The notes below the pieces were generated by a model, which did not search any database, had not been told where the DNA came from, and worked only from the letters and a program-made list of their open reading frames with translations. From Flavobacteriaceae bacterium (GTDB taxonomy: Bacteria; Bacteroidota; Bacteroidia; Flavobacteriales; Flavobacteriaceae), in assembly GCA_020347545.1 (NCBI GenBank), contig CP070731.1:2491632-2514042 (forward strand): 22,411 nt of DNA. Direction: 5' to 3'. This document shows positions 15,493 through 22,411 of this stretch, in pieces (the first letter of the stretch is position 1; each line of letters begins with the position of its first letter). A program made the position numbers and the translations under genes.

Positions 15493-17214
15493 ATGCTACA
15501 ACGTTTATTTCCATTTCTCGGATGGTTACCACTGGCAAAAAAGTCTTGGAAAGATGATTTGGTCGCTGGTCTGACCGGAACCATTATTGTTATACCCCAG
15601 GCTGTTGCTTTTGCCATTATCGCCGGGCTTCCTCCTGTTTATGGTTTTTACACAGCAATGATAACACCAATTATCGCTGCTTTGTTTGGATCTTCATATC
15701 ATTTGATTTCAGGGCCTACCACTGCCATTTCCATTGTGGTTTTTGCAACGGTAAGCGAAATGGCAGACCCTTTGACCGAGGTTGAAACCTATGTATCACT
15801 CACCCTCGTACTTACTTTTATGGCCGGATTGATTCAATTTTCCATGGGGCTGGCAAGAATGGGGAAACTCGTGAATTTTGTATCACATTCAGTGATCATC
15901 GGTTTTACCGCCGGTGCCGGGGTATTGATCGCTTTTAAGCAGCTACAGCATGTTTTCGGTCTGGAAATTCCACGAGGAAGTTCGTTTTATACTATTCTGA
16001 AAACAATCGTATTAAACATTGAACAAACCAACTGGTACGTTTTTACGGTTGCCATAGGAACTATGCTGATTGCCATCATCATCCAGAAACTAATTCGTCC
16101 TCTTTCAAGATTTTATATGCTTATTGCAATGGTTTTTGGAAGTATATTGGCATATCTTCTGGGAGGAGAAGCAAATGGGATAGAAAGCATCGGTACAATT
16201 CCTTCAAATTTACCCCCTTTTAGAATGCCCGCATTTTCTCTTACCAATATTGAGGAACTCAGTACCGGGGCATTAACCTTGGCTTTACTGGGACTTATTG
16301 AAGCCGTTGCGATCGCCAGGTCAATTGCGCTTTCATCACACCAAAGGATCGACGGAAATCAGGAATTCAAAGGGCAAGGACTGTCAAATATGATCGCAAG
16401 TTTTTTTTCCAGTTATGTCGGATCAGGATCTTTTACAAGATCAGGTGTTAATTATCAGGCTGGGGCAAAGACACCTTTGTCTGCTATTTTTGCTGCCTTT
16501 TTCTTGATGATCGTTCTTTTGCTTTTTTCACCTTATGCCTCATACCTTCCAAAATCGGCTATGGGCGGGATTATTCTTCTGGTTGGTTACAACCTTATTG
16601 ATTTTCATCATATTCATCAGGTACTAAAAAGCAGTGGTCGCGAAATAATAGTATTAGGCACAACCATGTTCGGAGCATTATTTTTTGAATTGGAGACCGC
16701 ACTGTTTTCAGGTATAGGGCTTTCCTTATTTTTCTATCTCGAAAAAACAGCCAAACCTAATATTGCTATTCTGGGAACTACCAAGGCCCATCGATTTATA
16801 AATATCATTAGAAATCCCGAAGTAAAGGAATGTCCCCAGTTAAAAATTGTTCGGATCGATGGTTCCATTTATTTTGGTGCTTTGGAGGTCGTTTCCGAAT
16901 TCTTTTCCAATCTTTATGAAAAAGGTGAAGTAAAACATGTTTTGATCATTGCCAAAGGAATTAACTTTATTGATCTGTCCGGAGCAAGTTGGCTGGCCTA
17001 CGAAGCAAAAAAATGGCAGGATCGAGGAGGGGGCCTTTATTTTAGTGGCCTAAAAATTGTCAGTCAGCAAATCCTGAAAAAGGGAGGCTTTCGAGAAGAA
17101 ATTGGTGAAGAAAATTTTTATCCGGACAAACCTTCCGCTATCAGCGATATTTATTCCAAGTTGGATAAAAACATTTGTGAGACTTGTAAAGTTCGTATCT
17201 TTCACGAATGTTAA
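15493..17214 (+). CDS. SulP family anion transporter with STAS domain (copy 1)
   Basis: A 573-residue transporter. The N-terminal membrane domain (about residues 1-420, 12-14 spans) has the SulP signature around GLPPVYGFYTA and SGPTTAIS. A cytoplasmic STAS domain follows (about 450-545, NFIDLSGASWL at the regulatory-loop position). The last 12 residues hold a small cysteine cluster, Cys562, Cys565 and Cys573 (CETC...HEC), that could bind a metal or respond to redox or sulfane sulfur. SulP proteins carry sulfate, bicarbonate or other anions. Next to a sulfite-oxidase-like operon, sulfate or sulfite movement is the best guess, and direction cannot be told from sequence. A second SulP gene follows after 55 bp. 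Confidence 0.93.
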   Translation: MLQRLFPFLGWLPLAKKSWKDDLVAGLTGTIIVIPQAVAFAIIAGLPPVYGFYTAMITPIIAALFGSSYHLISGPTTAISIVVFATVSEMADPLTEVETYVSLTLVLTFMAGLIQFSMGLARMGKLVNFVSHSVIIGFTAGAGVLIAFKQLQHVFGLEIPRGSSFYTILKTIVLNIEQTNWYVFTVAIGTMLIAIIIQKLIRPLSRFYMLIAMVFGSILAYLLGGEANGIESIGTIPSNLPPFRMPAFSLTNIEELSTGALTLALLGLIEAVAIARSIALSSHQRIDGNQEFKGQGLSNMIASFFSSYVGSGSFTRSGVNYQAGAKTPLSAIFAAFFLMIVLLLFSPYASYLPKSAMGGIILLVGYNLIDFHHIHQVLKSSGREIIVLGTTMFGALFFELETALFSGIGLSLFFYLEKTAKPNIAILGTTKAHRFINIIRNPEVKECPQLKIVRIDGSIYFGALEVVSEFFSNLYEKGEVKHVLIIAKGINFIDLSGASWLAYEAKKWQDRGGGLYFSGLKIVSQQILKKGGFREEIGEENFYPDKPSAISDIYSKLDKNICETCKVRIFHEC

Positions 17215-17269
17215 ATTCTACAATTTTAAATTTATAATAACCTTCCAATTCGTTTATTTCTAGTTTCTT

Positions 17270-19003
17270 ATGCGTTTAAAAAAGCATATTCCTTTTCTTC
17301 ACTGGCTCAAAGAATATCAGTTGAGCTGGTTAAAAAATGACTTTTTTGCCGGTATTACCATTGGAGTAATACTTATTCCTCAAGGAATCTCTTATGCCAT
17401 TATCGCAGGACTCCCTCCTATTTATGGGCTTTATACGGCTTTAATACCTCAACTGGTATACGCCTTCTTGGGAACGTCAAGACAACTGGCCATCGGGCCC
17501 GCAGCAATGGACTCGTTGATCGTAGCTTCAGGGATTGCCACGTTGGCAACGATCGGTTCAGATCATTTTATTGTCTTAGCTGTATTGCTTGCCTTTATGG
17601 TTGGTTTCTTTCAGGTTATTTTTGGGGTATTCCGGATGGGTTTCCTTGTAAATTTCCTTTCAAAACCGGTGATCAGCGGCTTTACATCAGGATCTGCCAT
17701 AATTATAGGAATGAATCAGATCGGTAATTTACTCGGTATTGAAGTTGGCAGAAGCAACCGGCTTCAGGAATTGATAAAAGCTGTTTTTAACGAATTCAGT
17801 GAAATTCATCTTTACTCTGCCTTAATCGGTATCTTCTCAATCGTTTTGGTTGCGGGAATAAAAAAGTTGAATAACCGGATTCCGGCCGCACTGATAGCCG
17901 TTATGATTTCAATTCTTATCGTATACATATTTGATATGGACAGAAAAGGGGTCGTTATACTCGGTGAGATCCCAGCCGGCCTGCCTCATTTGGTCATCCC
18001 TTCCTTTGATGCTGATCTGATGAATGAAATCTCAGGGTTGGCCTTAACACTTGCACTTATTGGATTTATGGAGGGCATTTCAATCGCTAAATCAATCGAA
18101 TCAAAGCACAACAGCTATCGAGTTGATGCGAATAAAGAATTAATCGCTCTTGGTTTCGGGAACATGGTGGGCTCTATGTTTCAGACCTATCCTGCAACAG
18201 CAGGTTTTGCAAGGTCCGCAGTAAATGATCAATCCGGAGCAAAGACACCTTTATCTTCCTTATTTGCGGCAATGGTCATTGCTTTATCATTACTGTTCCT
18301 TACACCGGCATTTTTCTATCTTCCCAAAGCCGTACTGGCCGGAATCATAATCGTCGCTGCCTATGGCCTGCTGGATTTTTCGATGCCAAAAAAAATATTG
18401 AATTATAATATAAGAGACCTTATCATTTTAAACAGTACTTTATTGGTCACCATTTTTATAGGTATTAAAGAAGGGATTCTGTTTGGCATTGTACTGTCTC
18501 TGGTCATGCTTATTTACAAAACAACAAAACCCCACATAGCGGTTCTGGGGAATGTGCCCGGCACTCATTTTTACAGAAATGTCAAACGCTTTAGTGACGT
18601 GATTGTTCACAAAGAAATTCTTATTGTGAGATTTGATGCCCAATTGTATTTTGCAAACACCCAGTACTTCAAAGATAAATTAAAGGAATTCTGTTCAGAA
18701 AAAGGAGATGGTCTCAGGCTTCTGGTAATTGACGGAGAAAGCCTGAATGCACTTGACAGTAGTGCAATTTATGCGCTCGAGGAGATTCATGATTATTTTA
18801 CCGCAAAAGGTATTACCATCGTATTTTCGGGATTAAAAGGTCCCGTAAGAGATACTTTGGTGAAGTCAAAACTGATGAAAAAAATTCGGTACGATCATTG
18901 CTTTATGAGTATACAGGAAGCTGTTGATTGCTATAAAGAAAACTGCTTTGAGTTACCCAAACGATATAGTTATCAGCAGTATACGAAGCAATCGAATCGT
19001 TAA
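17270..19003 (+). CDS. SulP family anion transporter with STAS domain (copy 2)
   Basis: A 577-residue paralogue of the preceding gene with the same layout: membrane domain about 1-425 with GLPPIYGLYTA and IGPAAMDS, then STAS about 445-550 with ALDSSAIYAL. The substrate-site region differs from copy 1 (IGPAAMDS against SGPTTAIS), and this STAS keeps the D-S-S form of the classical phosphorylatable loop. The CxxC tail of copy 1 is absent; instead there are scattered cysteines near the C-terminus. The two copies are clearly diverged rather than a recent duplication, so they may differ in substrate or direction. They are separated by 55 bp without a terminator and are probably co-transcribed. Confidence 0.93.
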   Translation: MRLKKHIPFLHWLKEYQLSWLKNDFFAGITIGVILIPQGISYAIIAGLPPIYGLYTALIPQLVYAFLGTSRQLAIGPAAMDSLIVASGIATLATIGSDHFIVLAVLLAFMVGFFQVIFGVFRMGFLVNFLSKPVISGFTSGSAIIIGMNQIGNLLGIEVGRSNRLQELIKAVFNEFSEIHLYSALIGIFSIVLVAGIKKLNNRIPAALIAVMISILIVYIFDMDRKGVVILGEIPAGLPHLVIPSFDADLMNEISGLALTLALIGFMEGISIAKSIESKHNSYRVDANKELIALGFGNMVGSMFQTYPATAGFARSAVNDQSGAKTPLSSLFAAMVIALSLLFLTPAFFYLPKAVLAGIIIVAAYGLLDFSMPKKILNYNIRDLIILNSTLLVTIFIGIKEGILFGIVLSLVMLIYKTTKPHIAVLGNVPGTHFYRNVKRFSDVIVHKEILIVRFDAQLYFANTQYFKDKLKEFCSEKGDGLRLLVIDGESLNALDSSAIYALEEIHDYFTAKGITIVFSGLKGPVRDTLVKSKLMKKIRYDHCFMSIQEAVDCYKENCFELPKRYSYQQYTKQSNR

Positions 19004-19020
19004 AATAGAGAATTATTCTG

Positions 19021-19063
19021 GTAACAAGAGTTACATATGATAACATTCCTTTGCTTAACTTTG
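19021..19063 (+). promoter_or_regulatory. Activator-type promoter of the CstB-like gene (dyad plus -7 box)
   Basis: A perfect dyad GTAAC-AAGA-GTTAC (19021-19034) is followed after exactly 21 bp by TAACTTTG (19056-19063), matching TAnnTTTG. The box and the following bases (TAACTTTGAGTAA) agree with the molybdoenzyme promoter at 9575-9587 in 12 of 13 positions. A further TAAC half-site lies at 19041-19044. The leader to the ATG at 19083 would be only about 15 nt. A class II CRP/FNR-type activator site is inferred. Confidence 0.75.
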
Positions 19064-19082
19064 AGTAAATTTAAAATAAAAA

Positions 19083-20507
19083 ATGATGAAAGTTGAACAA
19101 TTATTTACAGGATGTCTTGCGGAAATGGCCTATTATATTGAGTCAAATGGAGAGGCTGCGATCATTGATCCACTTAGAGAAACTGAACCTTATTTAAGAA
19201 TGGCGGAGGCTGACAATGCAAAAATTAAATATGTGTTCTTAACTCATTTTCATGCAGATTTTGTTTCCGGGCAATATGACCTGGCTCAAAAAACTGGAGC
19301 AAAAATAGTTTTTGGTCCAAATGCGACTGCAGAATACGATATTTACAATGCTAAGGATGGGGAAGAATTCCCGTTAGGAAAAGGTAAAATAACACTTTTA
19401 CATACCCCTGGCCATACCATGGAATCATCATCATACCTGATCACTGATGAAGAAGGAAATACTCCTTATATATGTACAGGTGATTGCCTGTTCATCGGTG
19501 ATGTGGGAAGACCAGATTTAGCCGTTAAACAAGGTAAACTGACAGAAAAAGATCTGGCCGGTTACTTGTATGACTCATTGCGAAATAAAATTATGACGCT
19601 ACCGGATGATATCATTATCTATCCAAATCATGGCGCCGGTTCCGCATGTGGTAAAAATATGAGTAGTGAAACTTTTGACACCCTGGGTAATCAAAAGAAA
19701 ACTAATTATGCACTCCGTGCAGACATGACCAAAGAGGAATTTATCGATGAGGTGACAACCGGTCTAAAACCACCACCACAGTATTTCCCTAATAATGTAA
19801 GAATGAACAAAACGATCAATACAAGTATTGAAGACATTCTTCACAAAGGGACGACTCCTCTTGATGCAGCCACGTTTAAAGAGATGAGTGAACAGAAAGA
19901 TGTTCTTGTTGTAGACACGCGTAGTAAAGAATTATATGCTGAGGAAGGAACGGTTCCAGGAGCCTGGTACATTGGTATTGATGGCAGTTTCGCACCTTGG
20001 GTTGGAGCGCTTATCAAAGACATTAATCAAAAGATTATTTTCATTGCAGATAGTGAAAACAGGGTAAATGAAATTGTAACAAGATTTTCAAGAGTTGGTT
20101 ACGATAATACCCTTGGGTATTTGGAAGGAGGAATTGCAAATTGGAAAAGCCATGGTTTCGAAGTAGATACGATTGGCTCTATTTCTGCGCATCTTTTTGC
20201 GGAGAAACTCGCCAAAGGTGAAATGGAAAAACCTGTGGATGTTCGTAAAGAATCAGAGTATTTATCAGAACACGTTGTGGGAGTAGAAAATTTTCCATTG
20301 GATTTTATTCATGATAATTTCTCAGAAATAGATACTGAAAAGGAATACTTTCTGCACTGTGCCAGTGGATATCGATCTTTGGTTGCAGCTTCAATTTTCA
20401 AAGCCAATGGCGTTGAAAAGGTAACTGATGTAAGAGGTGGATTCAAAGATCTAAAAGAAACTGATGCTCCTATGACCGATTACGTTTGTCCTACTACACT
20501 CTTGTAG
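19083..20507 (+). CDS. CstB-like persulfide dioxygenase-sulfurtransferase (MBL fold plus two rhodanese domains)
   Basis: A 474-residue three-domain protein. Residues 1-240 are an ETHE1-type metallo-beta-lactamase domain: THFHADF (54-60), PGHT with His111, and TGDC with Asp134, giving the His55/His111/Asp134 iron triad of persulfide dioxygenases. GRPDL and YPNHGAGSACGKN (180-192) are also family-typical. Residues about 258-360 are a rhodanese without catalytic cysteine (Asp323 at that position). Residues about 366-474 are an active-looking rhodanese, HCASGYRS with Cys426. This matches S. aureus CstB in domain order and in the dead middle domain. The reaction would be thiol persulfide plus O2 to sulfite, with possible onward transfer. 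The usual second histidine of HADH is Phe60. ATG at 19086 is an alternative start. Confidence 0.92.
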   Translation: MMKVEQLFTGCLAEMAYYIESNGEAAIIDPLRETEPYLRMAEADNAKIKYVFLTHFHADFVSGQYDLAQKTGAKIVFGPNATAEYDIYNAKDGEEFPLGKGKITLLHTPGHTMESSSYLITDEEGNTPYICTGDCLFIGDVGRPDLAVKQGKLTEKDLAGYLYDSLRNKIMTLPDDIIIYPNHGAGSACGKNMSSETFDTLGNQKKTNYALRADMTKEEFIDEVTTGLKPPPQYFPNNVRMNKTINTSIEDILHKGTTPLDAATFKEMSEQKDVLVVDTRSKELYAEEGTVPGAWYIGIDGSFAPWVGALIKDINQKIIFIADSENRVNEIVTRFSRVGYDNTLGYLEGGIANWKSHGFEVDTIGSISAHLFAEKLAKGEMEKPVDVRKESEYLSEHVVGVENFPLDFIHDNFSEIDTEKEYFLHCASGYRSLVAASIFKANGVEKVTDVRGGFKDLKETDAPMTDYVCPTTLL

Positions 20508-20527
20508 TTATGATCTAAGTGATAACC

Positions 20528-20555
20528 AAAAGGGAGTTAAACACTCCCTTTTTTT
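20528..20555 (+). terminator. Strong intrinsic terminator after the CstB-like gene
   Basis: AAAAGGGAGT and ACTCCCTTTT form a perfect 10-bp stem around a 5-base loop (TAAAC), with the T-run continuing to 20555. It lies 20 bp after the stop codon and separates the CstB-like gene from the lipoprotein pair that follows. Confidence 0.92.
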
Positions 20556-20586
20556 GTATTATTGTATTTATAATCTAATTTGATGA

Positions 20587-21012
20587 ATGATGAAATACAC
20601 AAAAATATTTCTTTTAATTGCTTTGATCTTTACTGGGATGACGGCTTCATGCGGTCAGGATAAAAAAAATCAATCGAACGGTTCACAGGAAAACGAGTCA
20701 AAAATTTCCTTGATATCTGCATCAGAACTTGATAAAGTAAACGATGGTATCCTGCTTATTGATGTGAGAACTCCGGAAGAATTTGCCTCAGGGCATATTG
20801 AAAACTCAATCAATATCAATATTGGATCTGATGATTTTAAAGAACAGATTGCTGCTCTGCCAAAAGATCAGGAGATTTACCTCTATTGTAAAAAAGGAGG
20901 TAGAAGTAATAGTGCGGCAAAGATGATTGAAGGTATGGAGTTTAAAAAAATCTATGACCTAAAAGGCGGAATTACAGCCTGGGAAGATGAAGGGCTTAAA
21001 ACTGTAAAATAA
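20587..21012 (+). CDS. Rhodanese-domain lipoprotein
   Basis: A 141-residue protein with a lipoprotein signal peptide (lipobox TASC, cysteine 22), a short polar linker and a single rhodanese domain (about 40-141). The catalytic loop is YCKKGGRS with Cys101, and DVRTPEEF (59-66) and LKGGITAW (125-132) are standard family motifs. It would act outside the cytoplasmic membrane, taking sulfane sulfur from thiosulfate or polysulfide, or handling persulfide there. It follows the strong terminator and so needs its own promoter. A haem-c lipoprotein gene starts 20 bp downstream, probably in the same operon. ATG 20590 is an equally possible start. Confidence 0.92.
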   Translation: MMKYTKIFLLIALIFTGMTASCGQDKKNQSNGSQENESKISLISASELDKVNDGILLIDVRTPEEFASGHIENSININIGSDDFKEQIAALPKDQEIYLYCKKGGRSNSAAKMIEGMEFKKIYDLKGGITAWEDEGLKTVK

Positions 21013-21032
21013 CCGCTTAAACATGATGTGAA

Positions 21033-21596
21033 ATGATCCGATATGTTTTTCTTCTGCTTTTGTCCATGGCTTTATTTTCATGTTCTAAAACTTTGACCAG
21101 GAAAGAAGCTGAACTCTTTAAAGAAAGAGGAGATCAGATTGTACAAAAAACAACTGCAGAGCTCTCCGGGAACCTCACGTCAAAAATGAAAGAAGGTGGA
21201 ATCCCTTTGGCAGTTGAGTATTGTAATACTGCCGCCTTGCCTTTAACTTCAAAAATTTCTGAAGCTGAAAAGGTATCCATAAAAAGGACAAGTCTTAAAA
21301 CCAGAAACCCATTAAATGATCCTAGTGAAGAGGAACTGAAGGTTTTGAAGAAGTTTTCTTCCCGGATAAAGAAAAATGCTTCTCCCGAACCGATCGTTCA
21401 AATCGACCAATCAGGGAAGCCCCACTACTATGCACCCATACTGGTTGAAAAAAAGTGCCTTATGTGTCATGGAACCGTTGACAAAGAACTGTCGAAAAAT
21501 GCAGACTCCATTATAAAATCTTTTTATCCCAATGACCTTGCTGTCGGATTTAAAGAAGGTGACTTGAGAGGTATCTGGAGCATTTCTTTTCCCTGA
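21033..21596 (+). CDS. Haem-c DUF3365 (Tll0287-like) lipoprotein
   Basis: A 187-residue protein with a lipobox signal (LFSC, cysteine 17). It carries a domain that I recognise as DUF3365/Tll0287-like from the pattern AVEYCNTAALPLT (60-72), RTSLKTRNPLNDP (85-97) and a C-terminal CLMCH haem-c site (142-146). One c-type haem is therefore expected, exposed in the periplasm or at the outer membrane. Members of this domain family act as haem-containing electron-transfer or redox-sensing modules. It sits 20 bp after the rhodanese lipoprotein, which hints that the pair reacts with or senses extracytoplasmic sulfur compounds. It lies convergent to the TonB-dependent receptor, with a 72-bp gap and no clear terminator. 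Confidence 0.85.
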   Translation: MIRYVFLLLLSMALFSCSKTLTRKEAELFKERGDQIVQKTTAELSGNLTSKMKEGGIPLAVEYCNTAALPLTSKISEAEKVSIKRTSLKTRNPLNDPSEEELKVLKKFSSRIKKNASPEPIVQIDQSGKPHYYAPILVEKKCLMCHGTVDKELSKNADSIIKSFYPNDLAVGFKEGDLRGIWSISFP

Positions 21597-21668
21597 TGAA
21601 AAATCCACGCTCCCGATAAGATTTATTCTTCTGTTTTCTGGCGCATTTCCCCTGTGGTCATAGTACTT

Positions 21669-22411
21669 CTAAAACCTTAGGTTAACCCCTAAGAGAAAAT
21701 TGATTTCAGCCTGTGGATAATATCCGGCTCCCGTAATTGTTGTCACATTATCAGGGTCAGACCAGGTGTCATCATAGGTATAAAAATAACCGTTAGAAAC
21801 GTATTTGACGTTAAAAAGGTTATTTACCAAACCACTGAACACAATCGATTTAAACAACTTATTGGTAACGATTTCATAACTGACTTGAAAATCATTAACA
21901 AAATACGCATCGAGCTTTGACCCCTCAAGTTCTATATTGCTCATATATTGCTCACCAACATACTTTGAAAGCAAACTAAACTGTAGTTTCTCCATGGGTT
22001 CAAATCTAATATTACTTCCTGCTATGACACTCGGAGAAAATGAAAGTTCTGTGTTTCCAAAATTTACCAGTTCACCGTCAAATTCATAATACTTGTCAAT
22101 ATTCTTGTTCGTACTTAGTGCAAGATTAGGCTGCCAGGTTAGTTTTTCACTGAATCTAAACACTGCATCAACTTCGAGTCCAAGTCTGTAACTTTTTCCA
22201 ATATTCTCTGCAATAGGATTTCCTACATCATCAATATTTCCTGTAAGCACAAGCTGATCGATGTAGTTCATATAATAGATATTGGTTCTAAGCCTGAAAT
22301 TATCCGCATTGTAATTCCAACCCAGTTCAAAATCATCTAAAGATTCTGGTTTTACATCAGGATTAGCTAAATAATCAGCTCTTTTGGGTTCCTTGTTTCC
22401 CTTGGCGTAAG
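21669..22411 (-). CDS. TonB-dependent receptor, C-terminal part (5' end cut by window)
   Basis: The frame stays open from the TAG at 21669-21671 up to the window edge, giving about 246 residues. The start of the visible part contains YAKGNKEPKRADYL and a ...PESLDDFELGWNY stretch, typical of TonB-dependent receptor barrels. Alternating hydrophobic beta-strands follow, and the C-terminus ends in an aromatic-type strand (NFLLGVNLRF), the usual outer-membrane signal. The strand sequence VSYEIVTNKLFKSIVFSGLVNNLFNVKY is also typical. The plug domain and TonB box lie outside the window, so the substrate (siderophore, cobalamin, metal or other) cannot be judged. Confidence 0.9.
   Translation of the reverse strand, partial: YAKGNKEPKRADYLANPDVKPESLDDFELGWNYNADNFRLRTNIYYMNYIDQLVLTGNIDDVGNPIAENIGKSYRLGLEVDAVFRFSEKLTWQPNLALSTNKNIDKYYEFDGELVNFGNTELSFSPSVIAGSNIRFEPMEKLQFSLLSKYVGEQYMSNIELEGSKLDAYFVNDFQVSYEIVTNKLFKSIVFSGLVNNLFNVKYVSNGYFYTYDDTWSDPDNVTTITGAGYYPQAEINFLLGVNLRF

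Noticed and set aside
19083..20507. Annotation of the MBL protein as a glyoxalase II or beta-lactamase.
   Set aside because: The ligand pattern, GRPDL and the two C-terminal rhodanese domains match the ETHE1/CstB persulfide dioxygenase group, and the second metal-site histidine is missing.
21676..21693. Hairpin CTTAGG-TTAACC-CCTAAG near the convergent end of the TonB receptor gene, considered as a terminator.
   Set aside because: It lies inside the receptor coding sequence close to its stop and lacks a T-run on either side.

Overview
The window reads as chromosomal DNA of an AT-rich member of the Bacteroidota, most likely Flavobacteriia. The support is lipobox signal peptides of the MKK(I/T)...C type, a MobA with the N-terminal extension I associate with flavobacteria, a TonB-dependent receptor, weak Shine-Dalgarno signals, and promoter boxes matching the Bacteroidota -7 consensus TAnnTTTG. 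No RNA genes, insertion sequences, CRISPR arrays or phage genes were seen. Both ends cut a gene: a YeeE-type permease half on the left and a TonB-dependent receptor on the right.

Layout. 1-949: two small YeeE/YedE membrane proteins, a split thiosulfate-type permease. 1040-3741: moaA-moeA-moaC, closed by a hairpin terminator that may serve both strands. 3824-4378 (-): an unrecognised lipoprotein. 4732-8768: a MobB-like/MobA fusion, a MoeB/ThiF-rhodanese fusion and a membrane-anchored MutS-like ATPase. 8769-9443 (-): moaD-moaE. 9677-14239: a ferredoxin-NrfD fusion followed by a cytoplasmic bis-MGD molybdoenzyme, together best read as a SoeABC-like quinone-linked sulfite dehydrogenase in two polypeptides. 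14299-15330: a thioredoxin-like lipoprotein. 15493-19003: two tandem SulP anion transporters with STAS domains. 19083-20507: a CstB-like persulfide dioxygenase-rhodanese. 20587-21596: a rhodanese lipoprotein and a haem-c DUF3365 lipoprotein. 21669-22411 (-): the TonB-dependent receptor C-terminus.

How it fits together (inference). The genes form a coherent sulfur-oxidation island. YeeE-type permeases would bring in thiosulfate or a similar sulfane-sulfur compound. Rhodaneses would pass sulfane sulfur to a thiol, and the CstB-like protein would oxidise the persulfide to sulfite. The SoeABC-like enzyme would oxidise sulfite to sulfate and send electrons to the quinone pool, and SulP proteins would move sulfate or sulfite. 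The molybdenum cofactor genes (moaA, moaC, moaD, moaE, moeA, mobA and a moeB-like gene) would supply bis-MGD to the molybdoenzyme.

The strongest new signal is regulatory. The two central oxidation units, the molybdoenzyme operon and the CstB-like gene, carry the same promoter arrangement. A perfect GTAAC-N4-GTTAC dyad lies exactly 21 bp upstream of a TAA(A/C)TTTGAGTAA box in both. This is the geometry of a class II CRP/FNR-type activator site and suggests one dedicated regulator for the pathway.
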